Source: Opitutaceae bacterium (lineage in GTDB: Bacteria; Verrucomicrobiota; Verrucomicrobiia; Opitutales; Opitutaceae). From it: DNA of 64,000 bases. The notes below the pieces were generated by a model. That model had not been told where the DNA came from. It searched no databases and saw nothing but the letters and a program-made list of their open reading frames with translations. This document shows positions 50,168-59,900 of this stretch, one piece after another. How positions within the stretch are numbered: the stretch's first letter is position 1; the number at the start of each line of letters is the position of its first letter. The translations under genes and the position numbers were made by a program. The DNA is taken from positions 682,001 to 746,000 of the forward strand of contig JAIXWF010000022.1 in NCBI GenBank assembly GCA_027482185.1. The letters are read 5' to 3'.

Positions 50168-52009
50168 TCAATCGCCGAAGCTGAGGCGGGAATTGTTCCG
50201 CAGGTAGTCGGCGACGGCGGCGGCAAAGGCCTCGCCGAACTCGGCGCGCTTCTTTTCGCCCATGCCGGGGATGCCTTCCATCTGGTCCACGGTTTCCGGA
50301 TACGTGCGGGCCATGGCGCGGAGCGTGTTGTCGCCGAAAACGATGTAGGCCGGCACGCGGCGTTCGTCCGCGAGCTGTTTGCGGAGGGTGCGGAGTTTGG
50401 CGAAAAGGATTTCGTCGCAGGCGATGTCGCCCTCGCGGCGGGCGGCGGTGCGGCGCGCCTTCGGCAGGTCCATCGGCTTGGTGAGCGTGACGGGCTTGCG
50501 GGTGCGGAGGACGTCCATGCCGGCCTCGGTGAGCTCGAGGGTGGCGAACTCGCCCTCGGCGACGGCGACGTAGCCGAGGCGCATGAGCTCGCGGCCGACG
50601 GCGGCCCATTGCGGGCGGGAGAGTTCGCCGCCGATGCCGTAGGTGGTGAGGCGGTCGTGGCCCCAGCGGCGGATTTTCTCGGTGTCGGCGCCGGTGAGGA
50701 CCTCGATCAGGTGGTTGAGCCCGACGCTGAAACGGCTGTTCTGCGCGATGCGGTAGATGCAGGACAGGAATTTCTGGGCGACGATCGTGCCGTCGTAGGT
50801 TTCGCGCGGTTCGGAGCAGTTGTCGCAGGCGGCGCAGTTGTCGAGCGGGTAGGTCTCGCCGAAGTACGCGAGCAGTTCGGCCCGGCGGCAGCCGGCGCTT
50901 TCGGCGTAGTGGACGATCTGGCGCAACTGGGCGCGGGCGATCTGCTGTTCCTTCTCGTCGGTGATCTCGTCGAGGAAGTGGGTCTGTTTCGCGATGTCGC
51001 CGGCGCTGAAGAGCAGGAGGCAGTCGCCGGGCAGGCCGTCGCGGCCGGCGCGGCCCGTTTCCTGGTAGTAGCCCTCGATGTTCTTCGGCAGGTCGTGGTG
51101 GATGACCCAGCGGACGTTGGGTTTGTTGATGCCCATGCCGAAGGCGATGGTCGCGCAGATGATGCGGGTGTCGTCGCGGAGAAACGCCTCCTGGTTGCGC
51201 GCGCGCTCGGCGGCGTCCAAGCCCGCATGATACGCCTTGGCGGAGAAGCCGCGGCCGGCGAGGCCCTCGGCGACGCGTTCGGCGGCGGCGCGGCTGGCGC
51301 AGTAGATGATGCCGCTCTCGGTTTCCCGTTTGCGCACGAAGTCGATCACCTGCTTGAGCGGCTCGTCCTTGGGGACGACGCGGTAGGTGAGGTTGGGGCG
51401 GTTGAAACTGGCGACGAAGATTTCCGGTTCGCGCAGTTTGAGATGGGAAACGATGTCGTCGCGCACGCGCGCGGTCGCCGTGGCGGTGAGGGCCATCACC
51501 GGGATGTCGGGCAGGAGGGCGCGGAGCTTGGCGAGCTGGCGGTACTCGGGGCGGAAATCGTGGCCCCATTCGGAGACGCAGTGGGCCTCGTCGATGGCGA
51601 GGCAGGTGACGTTCCACGCTTTCAGGTTTTCGGCCCAGCCCTCGAGCATCAGCCTTTCGGGAGCGACATAGAGCAGGCGGAATTCGTGGCGGTGCAGGCC
51701 GCGGAGGCGGGCGCGGGCTTCGTCGGCGTCGAGCGAGGAATTGAGAAACGTGGCCGCGACGCCGCTGGCCTGGAGCTGGTCGACCTGGTCCTTCATCAGC
51801 GCGATGAGAGGGGAGACGACGACGGTCAGGCCGCCGCGCACGAGCGCAGGCAACTGGAAACACAGCGACTTGCCGCCGCCGGTGGGGAGCAACGCGAACA
51901 CGTCGCGCCCGGCGAGGGACGTTTCGCAGATCTCCCGCTGCAACGGGCGGAAGGTCCCGTAGCCGAAGGTGCGCTTGAGCACGAAGTCGAGTTCGGTGGC
52001 GGCTGGCAT
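50168..52009 (-). CDS. recQ: ATP-dependent DNA helicase RecQ
   Basis: A 613-residue RecQ helicase that unwinds recombination and replication-fork intermediates 3' to 5'. The helicase core has LPTGGGKS (Walker A), IDEAHCVSEWGHDFRP (DEAH and the aromatic-rich loop), ALTATAT, and QETGRAGRDG (motif VI). The RecQ-Ct zinc cysteines are in AGCRRAELLAYFGE and CAACDNC, a winged helix follows (NHLIEVLTG), and an HRDC domain ends the protein (LRKQLADERRVPAYIVFGDNTL). The domain set and length equal E. coli RecQ. The ATG at 52009 is chosen; the 53 codons before it in the open frame overlap the divergent gene's leader. It is divergent from the DUF72 gene. Confidence 0.97.
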   Translation of the reverse strand: MPAATELDFVLKRTFGYGTFRPLQREICETSLAGRDVFALLPTGGGKSLCFQLPALVRGGLTVVVSPLIALMKDQVDQLQASGVAATFLNSSLDADEARARLRGLHRHEFRLLYVAPERLMLEGWAENLKAWNVTCLAIDEAHCVSEWGHDFRPEYRQLAKLRALLPDIPVMALTATATARVRDDIVSHLKLREPEIFVASFNRPNLTYRVVPKDEPLKQVIDFVRKRETESGIIYCASRAAAERVAEGLAGRGFSAKAYHAGLDAAERARNQEAFLRDDTRIICATIAFGMGINKPNVRWVIHHDLPKNIEGYYQETGRAGRDGLPGDCLLLFSAGDIAKQTHFLDEITDEKEQQIARAQLRQIVHYAESAGCRRAELLAYFGETYPLDNCAACDNCSEPRETYDGTIVAQKFLSCIYRIAQNSRFSVGLNHLIEVLTGADTEKIRRWGHDRLTTYGIGGELSRPQWAAVGRELMRLGYVAVAEGEFATLELTEAGMDVLRTRKPVTLTKPMDLPKARRTAARREGDIACDEILFAKLRTLRKQLADERRVPAYIVFGDNTLRAMARTYPETVDQMEGIPGMGEKKRAEFGEAFAAAVADYLRNNSRLSFGD

Positions 52010-52098
52010 GAACAAACGAACACTAGGGAGCCGGCGCGGCGCAGGGCACGGAAAATCTTTCGTTTGGCAGCGCCGGCGGCGCGTGGCACACGGGCGCG

Positions 52099-52980
52099 AT
52101 GGCTGCGTCCGCACCCCGGCTCTATCTCGGTTGCCCCGTTTGGGCGCATGCGCCGTGGCGCGGCGCATTTTTCACCCGGGACGCGCGGCGGGAGGAGTTC
52201 CTGCCGCAGTACGCGCAGGTCTTCGCGACGAGCGAGGGCAACTCGACGTTCTACGGGTTGCCGGCGCCGGACACCGTCGCGCGCTGGGCCGCGGAGGCGC
52301 CGGAGGGGTTCCGGTTTTGCCTGAAGTTTCCGCGCGCCATCACGCACGACCTGCAGTTGGTCGGGGCGGAAGCGGCGACGGCGGAGTTCCTCGACCGGGT
52401 GGCGCCGCTGGGCGCAAAGCTTGGGCCGTTTTTCCTGCAACTGCACGCGAGCTTCGGACCGGCGCGGCGGCGGGAGCTGGAGGCCTACTTGCGGGCGCTG
52501 CCGGCGGATCGGCAGTATGCGGTCGAGGTGCGGCACGCGGAGTTTTTCGCGGGCGGGGCCGCGGAGCGCGACCTCGAGGCGCTGCTGGCGGATTGCGGCG
52601 CGGAGCGCGTCAACTTCGACACGCGCGGGCTCTTCGCGTCGACGGCGCAGGACGAGTTCACGCGCGATGCGCGGCGCAAGAAACCGCGGGTGCCGCAGCG
52701 GACGACGGCGCTGACGCCGCGGCCCTTCGTGCGGTTCGTCGGCGATCCGGAGATCGCGCGCAACGCCGCGATCCTCGACGGCTGGGCCGACGTCGTGGCG
52801 CGGTGGCTGGCGGAGGGGCGCTCGCCTTATTTCTTCACGCACCATCCGGACGATGCGCTGGCGCCGGCGTTGGCGCGGGATTTCCAGCGGCGCGTGCGGG
52901 CGCGGACCGCGTCGGTGCCGGAGCCGGCGGTGTGGCCGGCGGAACGCGAGCGGCCGCCGGAGCAGCTGAGTTTGCTGTAA
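52099..52980 (+). CDS. DUF72 (YecE-like) TIM-barrel protein
   Basis: A 293-residue protein of the DUF72/YecE family, a TIM-barrel group of unknown function. Family phrases are LGCPVWAHAPWRGAFF at the start, EGNSTFYGLPAPDTVARWAAEAPEGFRFCLKFPRAITHD, KLGPFFLQLHASFGP, and YAVEVRHAEFF. The usual G-T/C-S/P-x-W start motif is present as GCPVW. It has no signal peptide. It is divergent from recQ with an 89-bp gap. The C-terminal tail (PPEQLSLL) is the common end of the family. Confidence 0.93.
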   Translation: MAASAPRLYLGCPVWAHAPWRGAFFTRDARREEFLPQYAQVFATSEGNSTFYGLPAPDTVARWAAEAPEGFRFCLKFPRAITHDLQLVGAEAATAEFLDRVAPLGAKLGPFFLQLHASFGPARRRELEAYLRALPADRQYAVEVRHAEFFAGGAAERDLEALLADCGAERVNFDTRGLFASTAQDEFTRDARRKKPRVPQRTTALTPRPFVRFVGDPEIARNAAILDGWADVVARWLAEGRSPYFFTHHPDDALAPALARDFQRRVRARTASVPEPAVWPAERERPPEQLSLL

Positions 52981-53044
52981 GTGCGGCCGGGCGGCGCCGG
53001 AGCTTGGCGTTGCCAAGGCGGCAATCCCGCCGCTTTAACGGGGC

Positions 53045-54421
53045 GTGCGGACCCGTTTCCTCGTGCCGATTCTCCTCTGGTGCTGCGCCGCGGCTTGGGC
53101 GCAGCCGGCGGCGTCGGATCCGCGGCCGATGCTCGGACCGGGCGCGACGAAGGACGAAGTGATCGACCTCTACGGTTGGCCGACGGGGCAGTCGAAGGCG
53201 GGCGCGAAGGAAATCCTGAACTATCCGCAGGGGCAGGTGATTTTGGAAAACGGACGCGTGGATCGCGTGAATTTCTCGCCGAACATTCCCTGGGGACCGC
53301 CGCGGCCGCGGCCCGGCACGGTGGCGCCGGCGGCGCCGAAGAAACCGGAGCAAGTGGCGGATTTTTGGCTGACGAATTTCGCGGCGGCGACGCAGACGGC
53401 GGCGACCCGGGGCGTGCGGATTCTCGCTTTGTTCAACGGTTCCGATTGGTCGCCGGCGAGCCGGCGCTTCGCCGACGAGGTGGCGCTGCATCCGGAGTTC
53501 CAGACCGCGTTTGCCGCGGACTTTGTTTTCCTGCGGCTCGACTATGCGACGCGCGTGCAACTGCCGGCGGACCTGCGCGAGCAGAACGCGAAGTTGCGGG
53601 AACGCTACGGCGTGACCGCCTACCCGACGCTGCTGGTCCTGCGGGACAACGGCGAACTGCTCGGTGCGGTCGACCTGCAGAAGGAACAGCCCGGCGATTC
53701 GTACCGCGCGCGTGCGATCGCGGCGGTCGCGGAACTGCGCGATTTGCTCAAGCCCAGGCCGGCGCCGCCGCCGGTCGCGGTTCCGGCCGCCCCGGCCAAC
53801 GCGGCGCCGGCCGGGAGCACGAAGGCACCGGCGGACCCGGCTGTGATGTCGTCGCTTTACTCCGCGCGTTGGCTTCTGACCGGAGGCGTCGTGGCGGGGC
53901 TGGCGGTGTCGGGCCTCCTGTTTTGGCTGGTGTGGCGCAACCGCACGGCGCCGCCGGCCACGCCGCGCGCCGCAATTTCGGCCCGTATCTCGGATGCGGC
54001 GAGCGGGCTCCCGACGGAAGAGGATTTGAAAACGTGGCCGCGGGCCAAACTCGCCCGGCTGGTCGAAGCGATGGCGGAGACCGACGGCTACCAGGGGCTG
54101 CTGCGGCAAGGGGGCGACATCGATCTCGCGCTCCGGCGGGCGGGCGAAAACCGCGTGCGCGTGCTGGTGGCCTGCGCCGAAGGAGCGCGCGGGCCCGTGG
54201 GGGCCAAGGCGGTGCGGGAGCTCTTCGCGTCGCTGACGGCGGAAGGCGTGTCGGTGGGTTGGTTCGTGGCGCCCGGCGGCTTTGCGCCGGAGGCGCGCGC
54301 TTACGGCAACGAGCACGGCCTGCTGCTGATCGAAGGGCCGAAGCTGCAGGCGATGTTGCGGGACTTGCCGCCGTTGCTCGTGACCAAGGTGATGGGCCGG
54401 ATCGCGGAACGGAGGGTCTGA
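53045..54421 (+). CDS. Membrane protein with degenerate thioredoxin fold and degenerate Mrr-like nuclease-fold domain
   Basis: A 458-residue protein with no close family that I recognise. A signal peptide (ILLWCCAAAWAQP) precedes a small SmpA-like segment (about 29-75, GATKDEVIDLYGWPTGQ). A thioredoxin fold follows (about 105-235, RGVRILALFNGSDWSPAS then YGVTAYPTLLVLRDNGE) whose CxxC is replaced by SPAS. A Pro/Ala linker and one membrane helix (about 275-297) lead to a C-terminal part (about 340-440) like the Mrr-type restriction-endonuclease fold (GGDIDLALRRAG, VGAKAVRELFASLTAEGVSVGWFVAPGGFAPEARAY). The usual QxK catalytic residues are replaced (VLVACAEG), so nuclease activity is doubtful. 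The start is GTG at 53045. It follows the DUF72 gene by 64 bp. Confidence 0.7.
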   Translation: MRTRFLVPILLWCCAAAWAQPAASDPRPMLGPGATKDEVIDLYGWPTGQSKAGAKEILNYPQGQVILENGRVDRVNFSPNIPWGPPRPRPGTVAPAAPKKPEQVADFWLTNFAAATQTAATRGVRILALFNGSDWSPASRRFADEVALHPEFQTAFAADFVFLRLDYATRVQLPADLREQNAKLRERYGVTAYPTLLVLRDNGELLGAVDLQKEQPGDSYRARAIAAVAELRDLLKPRPAPPPVAVPAAPANAAPAGSTKAPADPAVMSSLYSARWLLTGGVVAGLAVSGLLFWLVWRNRTAPPATPRAAISARISDAASGLPTEEDLKTWPRAKLARLVEAMAETDGYQGLLRQGGDIDLALRRAGENRVRVLVACAEGARGPVGAKAVRELFASLTAEGVSVGWFVAPGGFAPEARAYGNEHGLLLIEGPKLQAMLRDLPPLLVTKVMGRIAERRV

Positions 54422-54450
54422 CAGCGCGGCGCGCGCCGGAGGGCGGGCAC

Positions 54451-54481
54451 AAAAAAGGCGCGCCGCAGGTGACGGCGCGCC
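54451..54481 (-). terminator. Intrinsic terminator of the CTERM-anchored protein gene
   Basis: A 9-bp stem (54457-54465 with 54473-54481) with a 7-base loop is followed on the minus strand by six T (A6 at 54451-54456 on the plus strand). It lies 32 bp beyond the stop codon and between convergent genes. Confidence 0.92.
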
Positions 54482-54512
54482 TGGCAGAATCGGGAATGGG
54501 CCGCGGCGCGGA

Positions 54513-55292
54513 TCAGCTCCGGCGCTTCCAGACCGCGAGGGAAACGAGACCGGCCAAAATCAGGCCGAAGGTCGCGGCGGAATCGGGCGTCGCCACCGGG
54601 GCCGAGCTCGTGATCACGAAGTTGTCGTAGCGGGCATTGCCGGCGCCGCCGAAGAAGATGGCGGAGTTGGTGCCGTTGAGGCCGAGGTTGGAACCATCGA
54701 TCAGGGCGGACGTGGCGTCGGCGACGAAGATGCCGTTGTAGCTGTTGTCGATGGCGAACTGCGCCTGCTTCGCGGTCGCATCCCACGTCAGCCGCAGGCG
54801 TTGCGCCGGGTTGCTGCCCATGTAGGCGAAGGTATTGAACTGGACGAACGCATACGGCATCTGCGAGGCGCCGACCGCGTCGGACCGGCCGCCGGCGATG
54901 TGGCTCGGGTGAAGCCGGAGATTGATCGAAGCCCCGTCCGGTTCGCTCCACGGCGCGGCGGGCGTGCCGGCGCCCATGCCGAAGAACGAGATGTCGCCGC
55001 CGGTCGAGAGCGTCACTTCCGCGACGAAGTCGAAATTGAAGAAGTTGGACTGGGCGGTCCGGAGGTACGAGCGGCCGCCGTTGAAGGCGACGGATCCGCT
55101 GTTGAAGGTAACGCCGGAGCCGGCCGTGAGCATCGTTCCGGGTTGGGTGTTGGCGTTGAAGTTCTCGTCGAGAATCGTGGCCGCGGGCGCGGAACCCAAG
55201 CCGACCCCCAAGGCGACAAAGCCGAGGGCGAGGATGCGCGAAGCACGCATATTGCGGGAGAGAGACTGGGTGGCGCTGCGTAGGGCTTTCAT
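54513..55292 (-). CDS. Exported protein with PEP/VPDSG-type C-terminal sorting signal
   Basis: A 259-residue exported protein of unknown function. After a signal peptide (ILALGFVALGVGLGSAPAAT) comes a single jelly-roll-like beta domain (ILDENFNANTQPGTML, FNFDFVAEVTLSTGGDISFFGMG, RLRLTWDATAKQAQFAIDNSYNG). The C-terminus is a sorting tail: TPDSAATFGLILAGLVSLAVWKRR, that is, a PDSA motif, a hydrophobic helix and a basic end, as in VPDSG/PEP-CTERM proteins processed by exosortase. No exosortase is in the window. The ATG at 55292 is used; an ATG at 55250 would give a shorter, equally good signal peptide. An AT-rich stretch upstream probably holds the promoter. Confidence 0.82.
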   Translation of the reverse strand: MKALRSATQSLSRNMRASRILALGFVALGVGLGSAPAATILDENFNANTQPGTMLTAGSGVTFNSGSVAFNGGRSYLRTAQSNFFNFDFVAEVTLSTGGDISFFGMGAGTPAAPWSEPDGASINLRLHPSHIAGGRSDAVGASQMPYAFVQFNTFAYMGSNPAQRLRLTWDATAKQAQFAIDNSYNGIFVADATSALIDGSNLGLNGTNSAIFFGGAGNARYDNFVITSSAPVATPDSAATFGLILAGLVSLAVWKRRS

Positions 55293-55598
55293 GGGTATTA
55301 ACACTTACGTTAGTTGTTCTGGATTAGATAGTTATGATAACGAAAGCGGATTTAGCAGCCGCGATGCCAGATTTTCGGAGCGGGACCATGGGATTTTGCA
55401 AAACCGTTGATGGATAAGTTTTTGAAAGATTCTCTTTCGGGGCGCGGCGGGGACCGGCAAAACGCGAAGTGTTCGAAGTGTAAGGTTCTCCGACGGTTAG
55501 GCCTTGGGCCCTCAGGTTTGGGGCCGAATCGAATCACGGCGCCGCCGGACGGGGCCGGGCCGGGGTGATTCGGCGGTGGGCCGGAGCCTGCGGTCGGT
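55293..55598. other. Non-coding gap, partly AT-rich
   Basis: The first 150 bp (to about 55440) are markedly AT-rich for this genome (TTAGTTGTTCTGGATTAG, AGTTATGATAACG) and probably hold the promoter of the CTERM-protein gene. The remainder is GC-rich. I see no gene, clear terminator or phased heptad tract. Confidence 0.4.
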
Positions 55599-56735
55599 TT
55601 ACTTCAGCCCCAACCAGCGGGCGAGTTCCCGCACGGCGCCGGCGGCCGCGCGGCCGCGGCGAAGGCGCCGGGAAACGACGCGGAGGCGGCCGGCGGCGCG
55701 GTCGGCCTTGGGGTCGACGTGGCCGACCAGGTCCGTGCCGGCGAGGACGGGCAAGGCATAGTAGCCGCGCGTGCGCTTCGCCGGCGGCGTGTAGACTTCC
55801 CACGTGTATTCGAAATCCCACAACGCGGCCGTGACGCGCCGGTCGTAGATCAGCGGATCGAGCGGGGCGAGCAGCCGGGGCGCGGCCGAAGCGCGGATTT
55901 CGGCCGGGGGATCGCGGGTCGCTTCCAGCTGGGGCAGATCGGCGGTCAGGCAGTGGAGGGGCGGGCAGTCCGGTACGCGCACGGCGGTGACGAGGTCGGC
56001 GACGGCGGCGAGCTCGGGGCGTTTGAGGACGGCGAGGCGGCGCTGGCGGAGCTTGAGCAACGCGAGCCAGCGGGCCGTCTCCGCCGCGGACGCGGCGGGC
56101 TGCGCGAGCACGGCGGCGGGCAGAATGCGTTCGGGGAGATCGTAGCGGCGGCGATTGTGCACGCGGTCGGCGATCAGGAGCCGGCCGTGGAAAAACAGTT
56201 TCTGCAAAACGGCCTTGGCGAGTTTGGCGGCGCCCCAGACGGCGCGGGCGCGGCGCGGGTCGTCGAAGTCCTCGGATCCGAGCGGGCCGCGGGCGGCGAT
56301 CTCGGCGAGCAGCCGCGGGGCAAGGTCGCGTTCGCGGGCCGTGAGTTTGCCGGCCCAGGCGCCGGGCCGGCGCGAACGCGCATGCATCGCGGCCTGCAGG
56401 TGCGGCCAGGCGTCGAAGGTGAGGGCGACCAGAATCGAGGTGTCCGGCAAATGGTGCTCGAAGGCGACGCGCCGATCGGCCCCGAGCGGGCCGGCGGCGC
56501 CGGCATCCTCATCGCTCCCGTGCAGCGTGCGCATGAGATCGCCGGGCCGGTAGCCGGCGACCCGGTTGCGCAAGATGAGATCGTGCATGCGGCCGCAGAC
56601 ATTGATCGGGTCGATCTGCACGTAGCCGAGGTGGGCGAGGGCGGCGGGGACGCCCGCGAACGGCGCATCCAACCCGACCGCGCGCCGGGCGAAACGGCGG
56701 GCGTGGTCGCGGTCGAGGGCGAGCGGCGCGGGCAT
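55599..56735 (-). CDS. YcaQ-like winged-helix DNA glycosylase (HTH_42 superfamily)
   Basis: A 378-residue protein of the YcaQ/AlkZ superfamily of winged-helix DNA glycosylases that remove bulky N-alkyl lesions or unhook interstrand crosslinks. The catalytic-loop region GYVQIDPINVCGRMHDLIL shows Q-I-D, the QxD form typical of the YcaQ-like branch rather than the QxQ of AlkZ. Further family phrases are RRYDLPERILP, APLDPLIYDRR, YTWEVYTPPAKRTRGYYALPVL and GHVDPKADR. The length is typical. It is divergent from the Oar-like receptor gene (203-bp gap) and not part of an operon. Confidence 0.9.
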   Translation of the reverse strand: MPAPLALDRDHARRFARRAVGLDAPFAGVPAALAHLGYVQIDPINVCGRMHDLILRNRVAGYRPGDLMRTLHGSDEDAGAAGPLGADRRVAFEHHLPDTSILVALTFDAWPHLQAAMHARSRRPGAWAGKLTARERDLAPRLLAEIAARGPLGSEDFDDPRRARAVWGAAKLAKAVLQKLFFHGRLLIADRVHNRRRYDLPERILPAAVLAQPAASAAETARWLALLKLRQRRLAVLKRPELAAVADLVTAVRVPDCPPLHCLTADLPQLEATRDPPAEIRASAAPRLLAPLDPLIYDRRVTAALWDFEYTWEVYTPPAKRTRGYYALPVLAGTDLVGHVDPKADRAAGRLRVVSRRLRRGRAAAGAVRELARWLGLK

Positions 56736-56830
56736 GGGCCGATTGAGCCGTGCGCCGCCGGCGGCTCAAGTCCCGTCAACTCGTCCCCCCGGCGGCGTTA
56801 CGAATCCGTGCCGATCGCGCCATCTCCGGC

Positions 56831-56848
56831 GGCAGGTCTTGACCTGCC
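56831..56848. other. Perfect 8-bp inverted repeat upstream of the Oar-like gene
   Basis: GGCAGGTC and GACCTGCC are separated by TT. The T-poor 3' side makes a terminator unlikely. It may be an operator in the gap between the divergent glycosylase and receptor genes, about 90 bp before the receptor's ATG. Confidence 0.45.
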
Positions 56849-56937
56849 AATTTCCCCGGGCCTTGTTTTGTGTCTTAAAGCTGTCGCCGACCACGCCGGC
56901 ACCTTTCGGAACCGCAACCAAGCCACCACTGGAACCA

Positions 56938-59900
56938 ATGAAACCGATGCAACTGCTGAATCGACTCTGCGCCCTTGTCGCAGCGTTGGCCCTCGCCGCC
57001 TCCGCGGTCGGGCAAAGTATCACGACGTCTTCCCTGAACGGTACCGTCCTCAACGAATCGGGCCAGCCTGTCGCCAACGCCAAGGTCGTCGTGGTGCACG
57101 ACGAGACCGGCACAAAGTCCGAGGCCACGACGCGCGCCGACGGTACTTTCGCCCTCCGCGGCCTCCGTCCCGGCGGCCCGTACACGGTGACCACGTCCCC
57201 GGCCGGGTTCGTCCCGTACGAGCAGCGCGATCTTTCCCTCGACATCGATACCGGCGCCGAAGTCACCCTTCGCCTCAAGGCCACGCAGGTCGTGACCATG
57301 GAGAAGTTCTCCGTCACCGCCGCGCCCGCCGACAATCTCTTTGACCCGACGCAGACCGGTTCCGGTTCCTACGTCACCAACGAGGATATCCGCGCCCTCG
57401 CCGCCGGCGACCGCTCGATCAATTCGATCGCCCGCCTCGATCCGCGCATCAGCTACAACCGCGATCCGCAGGACCGCGCCATCTCGGTCAACGGCATGAG
57501 CAACCGTTTCAACAGCATCCAGGTCGACGGCGTCAGCGCCTCCGATCCCTTCGGCCTCAACGCCAACAACACCGCCGCCGAGCGCAACGTCGTCCCGATG
57601 GACTCCCTCGAGGCCCTCTCGATCAGCACCGCGCCCTACAATTCCCGCAACGCCGGCTTCGTCGGCGCCCAGATCAACGCCATCACCAAGAGCGGCACCA
57701 ACAAGTTCAAGGGCTCGCTGTACTACACCTACCGCGATGAATCCATGGTCGCCGACGAGCTCGACGGCCGCGCCTTCCCGCTCCCGAACTTCAAGGAAAA
57801 GACCATGGGCGCCACCCTCGGCGGCCCGATCATCCCGAACCGCGTCTTCTTCTACGCCTCGTACGAGAAGGTCGACGAAGACCGCGTCGCCCCGTCGCCC
57901 GTGCGTTTTGTCGACGCCGCCACCGTCTCCCAGCTCCTGGCCGGCGCCCGCGCCCTCGGTTTCGATCCCGGCACCGCCGAGCCGCCCTCCGGCAACAAGC
58001 TCAAGGACAAGAATCTCCTCCTGAAGACCGATATCGTCATCAACGCCGACCACCGCGCCACCTTCCGCTACAACACGGTCGAGTCGAGCCGCCCCACCTT
58101 CGAGGGCTTCGGCACCGGCATCTCGGAAAACAACTTCTCGCTGTCGTCCTACTGGTACCAGCAGAACATCAAGAACACGTCCTACATCGGCCAGCTCATC
58201 AGCCGCTGGTCCGACCGTCTCAACACCGAGGTCTCCGTCTCCCGCTCCGAGTACCACTCCGAGCCGAAGAACAACACGCGCCAGCCCGGCGTGCAGGTCC
58301 GCAACATCCCGGTCCCCGGCTCCTCCAACACCGCCTTCGTCAACTTCGGCACCCAGATCAGCCGCCATGCGAATATCCTGGATGTGAATACCGACACGCT
58401 CGAGGTGTTCGGCGCCTACGAGCTGAACAGCAAGCACACCCTGCAGGCCGGCATCCAGTACGACACCGCCGACGTGTATAATCTTTTCGTCCAGAATGCG
58501 CTCGGCAGCTACGATTTCGACAATCTGGCCCAGTTCCTTGCCGTCGCCGCCAACAACAACGGCACCGTCAATTACCGCCAGTACACCTACAACCAGATCC
58601 TCCCCGGCGTCGAACCCGCGGCCCGCTTCTCCGAGGCCAACGCCGGTCTCTTCGTGAACGACGTCTGGCGCGTGAACCCGAACCTCACGGTCAATCTCGG
58701 CTTCCGCGTCGACATGCCGCAGCTGCCGGACGCGATCCCGTTCAACCAGTCCTTCGCCACCGCCTTCGGCGTGCGCAACGACTACTCCTACGACGGCGAC
58801 ACGATCTTCCAACCCCGCGTCGGCTTCAACCTCCGCGGTTCCGACAGCCGCTCCGTTGTCCGCGGCGGCGTCGGTCTCTTCTACGGCCGCGCCCCCCGCG
58901 TCTGGATCTCCAACAGCTATTCGAACACGGGCTCGAACTTCCGCACCTACACCGCGGGCACCAACGCCGGCGGCACGCTCGCCCCGCGCGTCTCCGCCAA
59001 TCCCGACGCGCAGCCGACCACCGGCAGCACGCCCCCCGCGCAGCAGGTCGCCTTCCTCGATCCCGACTTCGAACTGCCCTCCCGCTGGAAGGCCAACCTC
59101 GCGGTCGAACGCGGCCTCGCGTTCTGGGACCTCAAGGTCAGCGCCGAAATCGAGAAGACCTGGGTCAACAAGGACATCTTCTACCAGAACATCAATCTGG
59201 CCACGACCCGCACCGCGCCGGACGGCCGCCTGCTGTACTTCAACAACTACACCGCCGCGTCGAACGGCACGCGCCTCGTGAACACCGGGTTCACCAATCG
59301 CACGATCAAACTCGGCAACACCGATGTCGGCGGCAGCCAGGCGATCACGTTCGCGATCGAGAAGCCCCGCACCCGCAACGGCTGGTACTGGAAGGCCGCC
59401 TACGTGAACACCAAGGCGACCGAAGTCCTCTTCGGCACCTCCTCCGTCGCGGCGTCGAACTGGAACAACCGCTCCATCTTCAACACCAACCAGCCCGAGG
59501 AAAAGACGAGCGAACTCGAGATCCGCCACAAGGCGCTGATCAACGTGAACAAAGACTTCGAGTTCGTGAAGGGCTTCAAGACCAGCATCGGCGTGCTCTT
59601 CGAAAACCGCAGCGGCTATCCCTTCAGCCTCGTCTACACCAGCGACGCCAACGGCGACAGCCAGACGCAGAACGACCTGATCTACGTCCCGCGCCGCGGC
59701 GGCGACGCCCTCGTGCGCTTCGCCACTCCGGCCGACCGCGACCGTTTCTACCAGATTGTCGACCGCTTCGGTCTCGAGGAAGGCAAGGCCGTCTCCGCCA
59801 CGTCCAACCGCTACCCGACCGTCAACCAGTTCGACCTCAGCCTGAAGCAGGACATCAAGCTCCCCGGCTGGCGCCACCGCGTCGTGCTCGGTCTCGACAT

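Noticed and set aside
52981-53044. Small GC-rich inverted repeat between the DUF72 gene and the thioredoxin-fold gene, considered as a tRNA or terminator
   Set aside because: It lacks cloverleaf arms and a T-run; too short to support any call.
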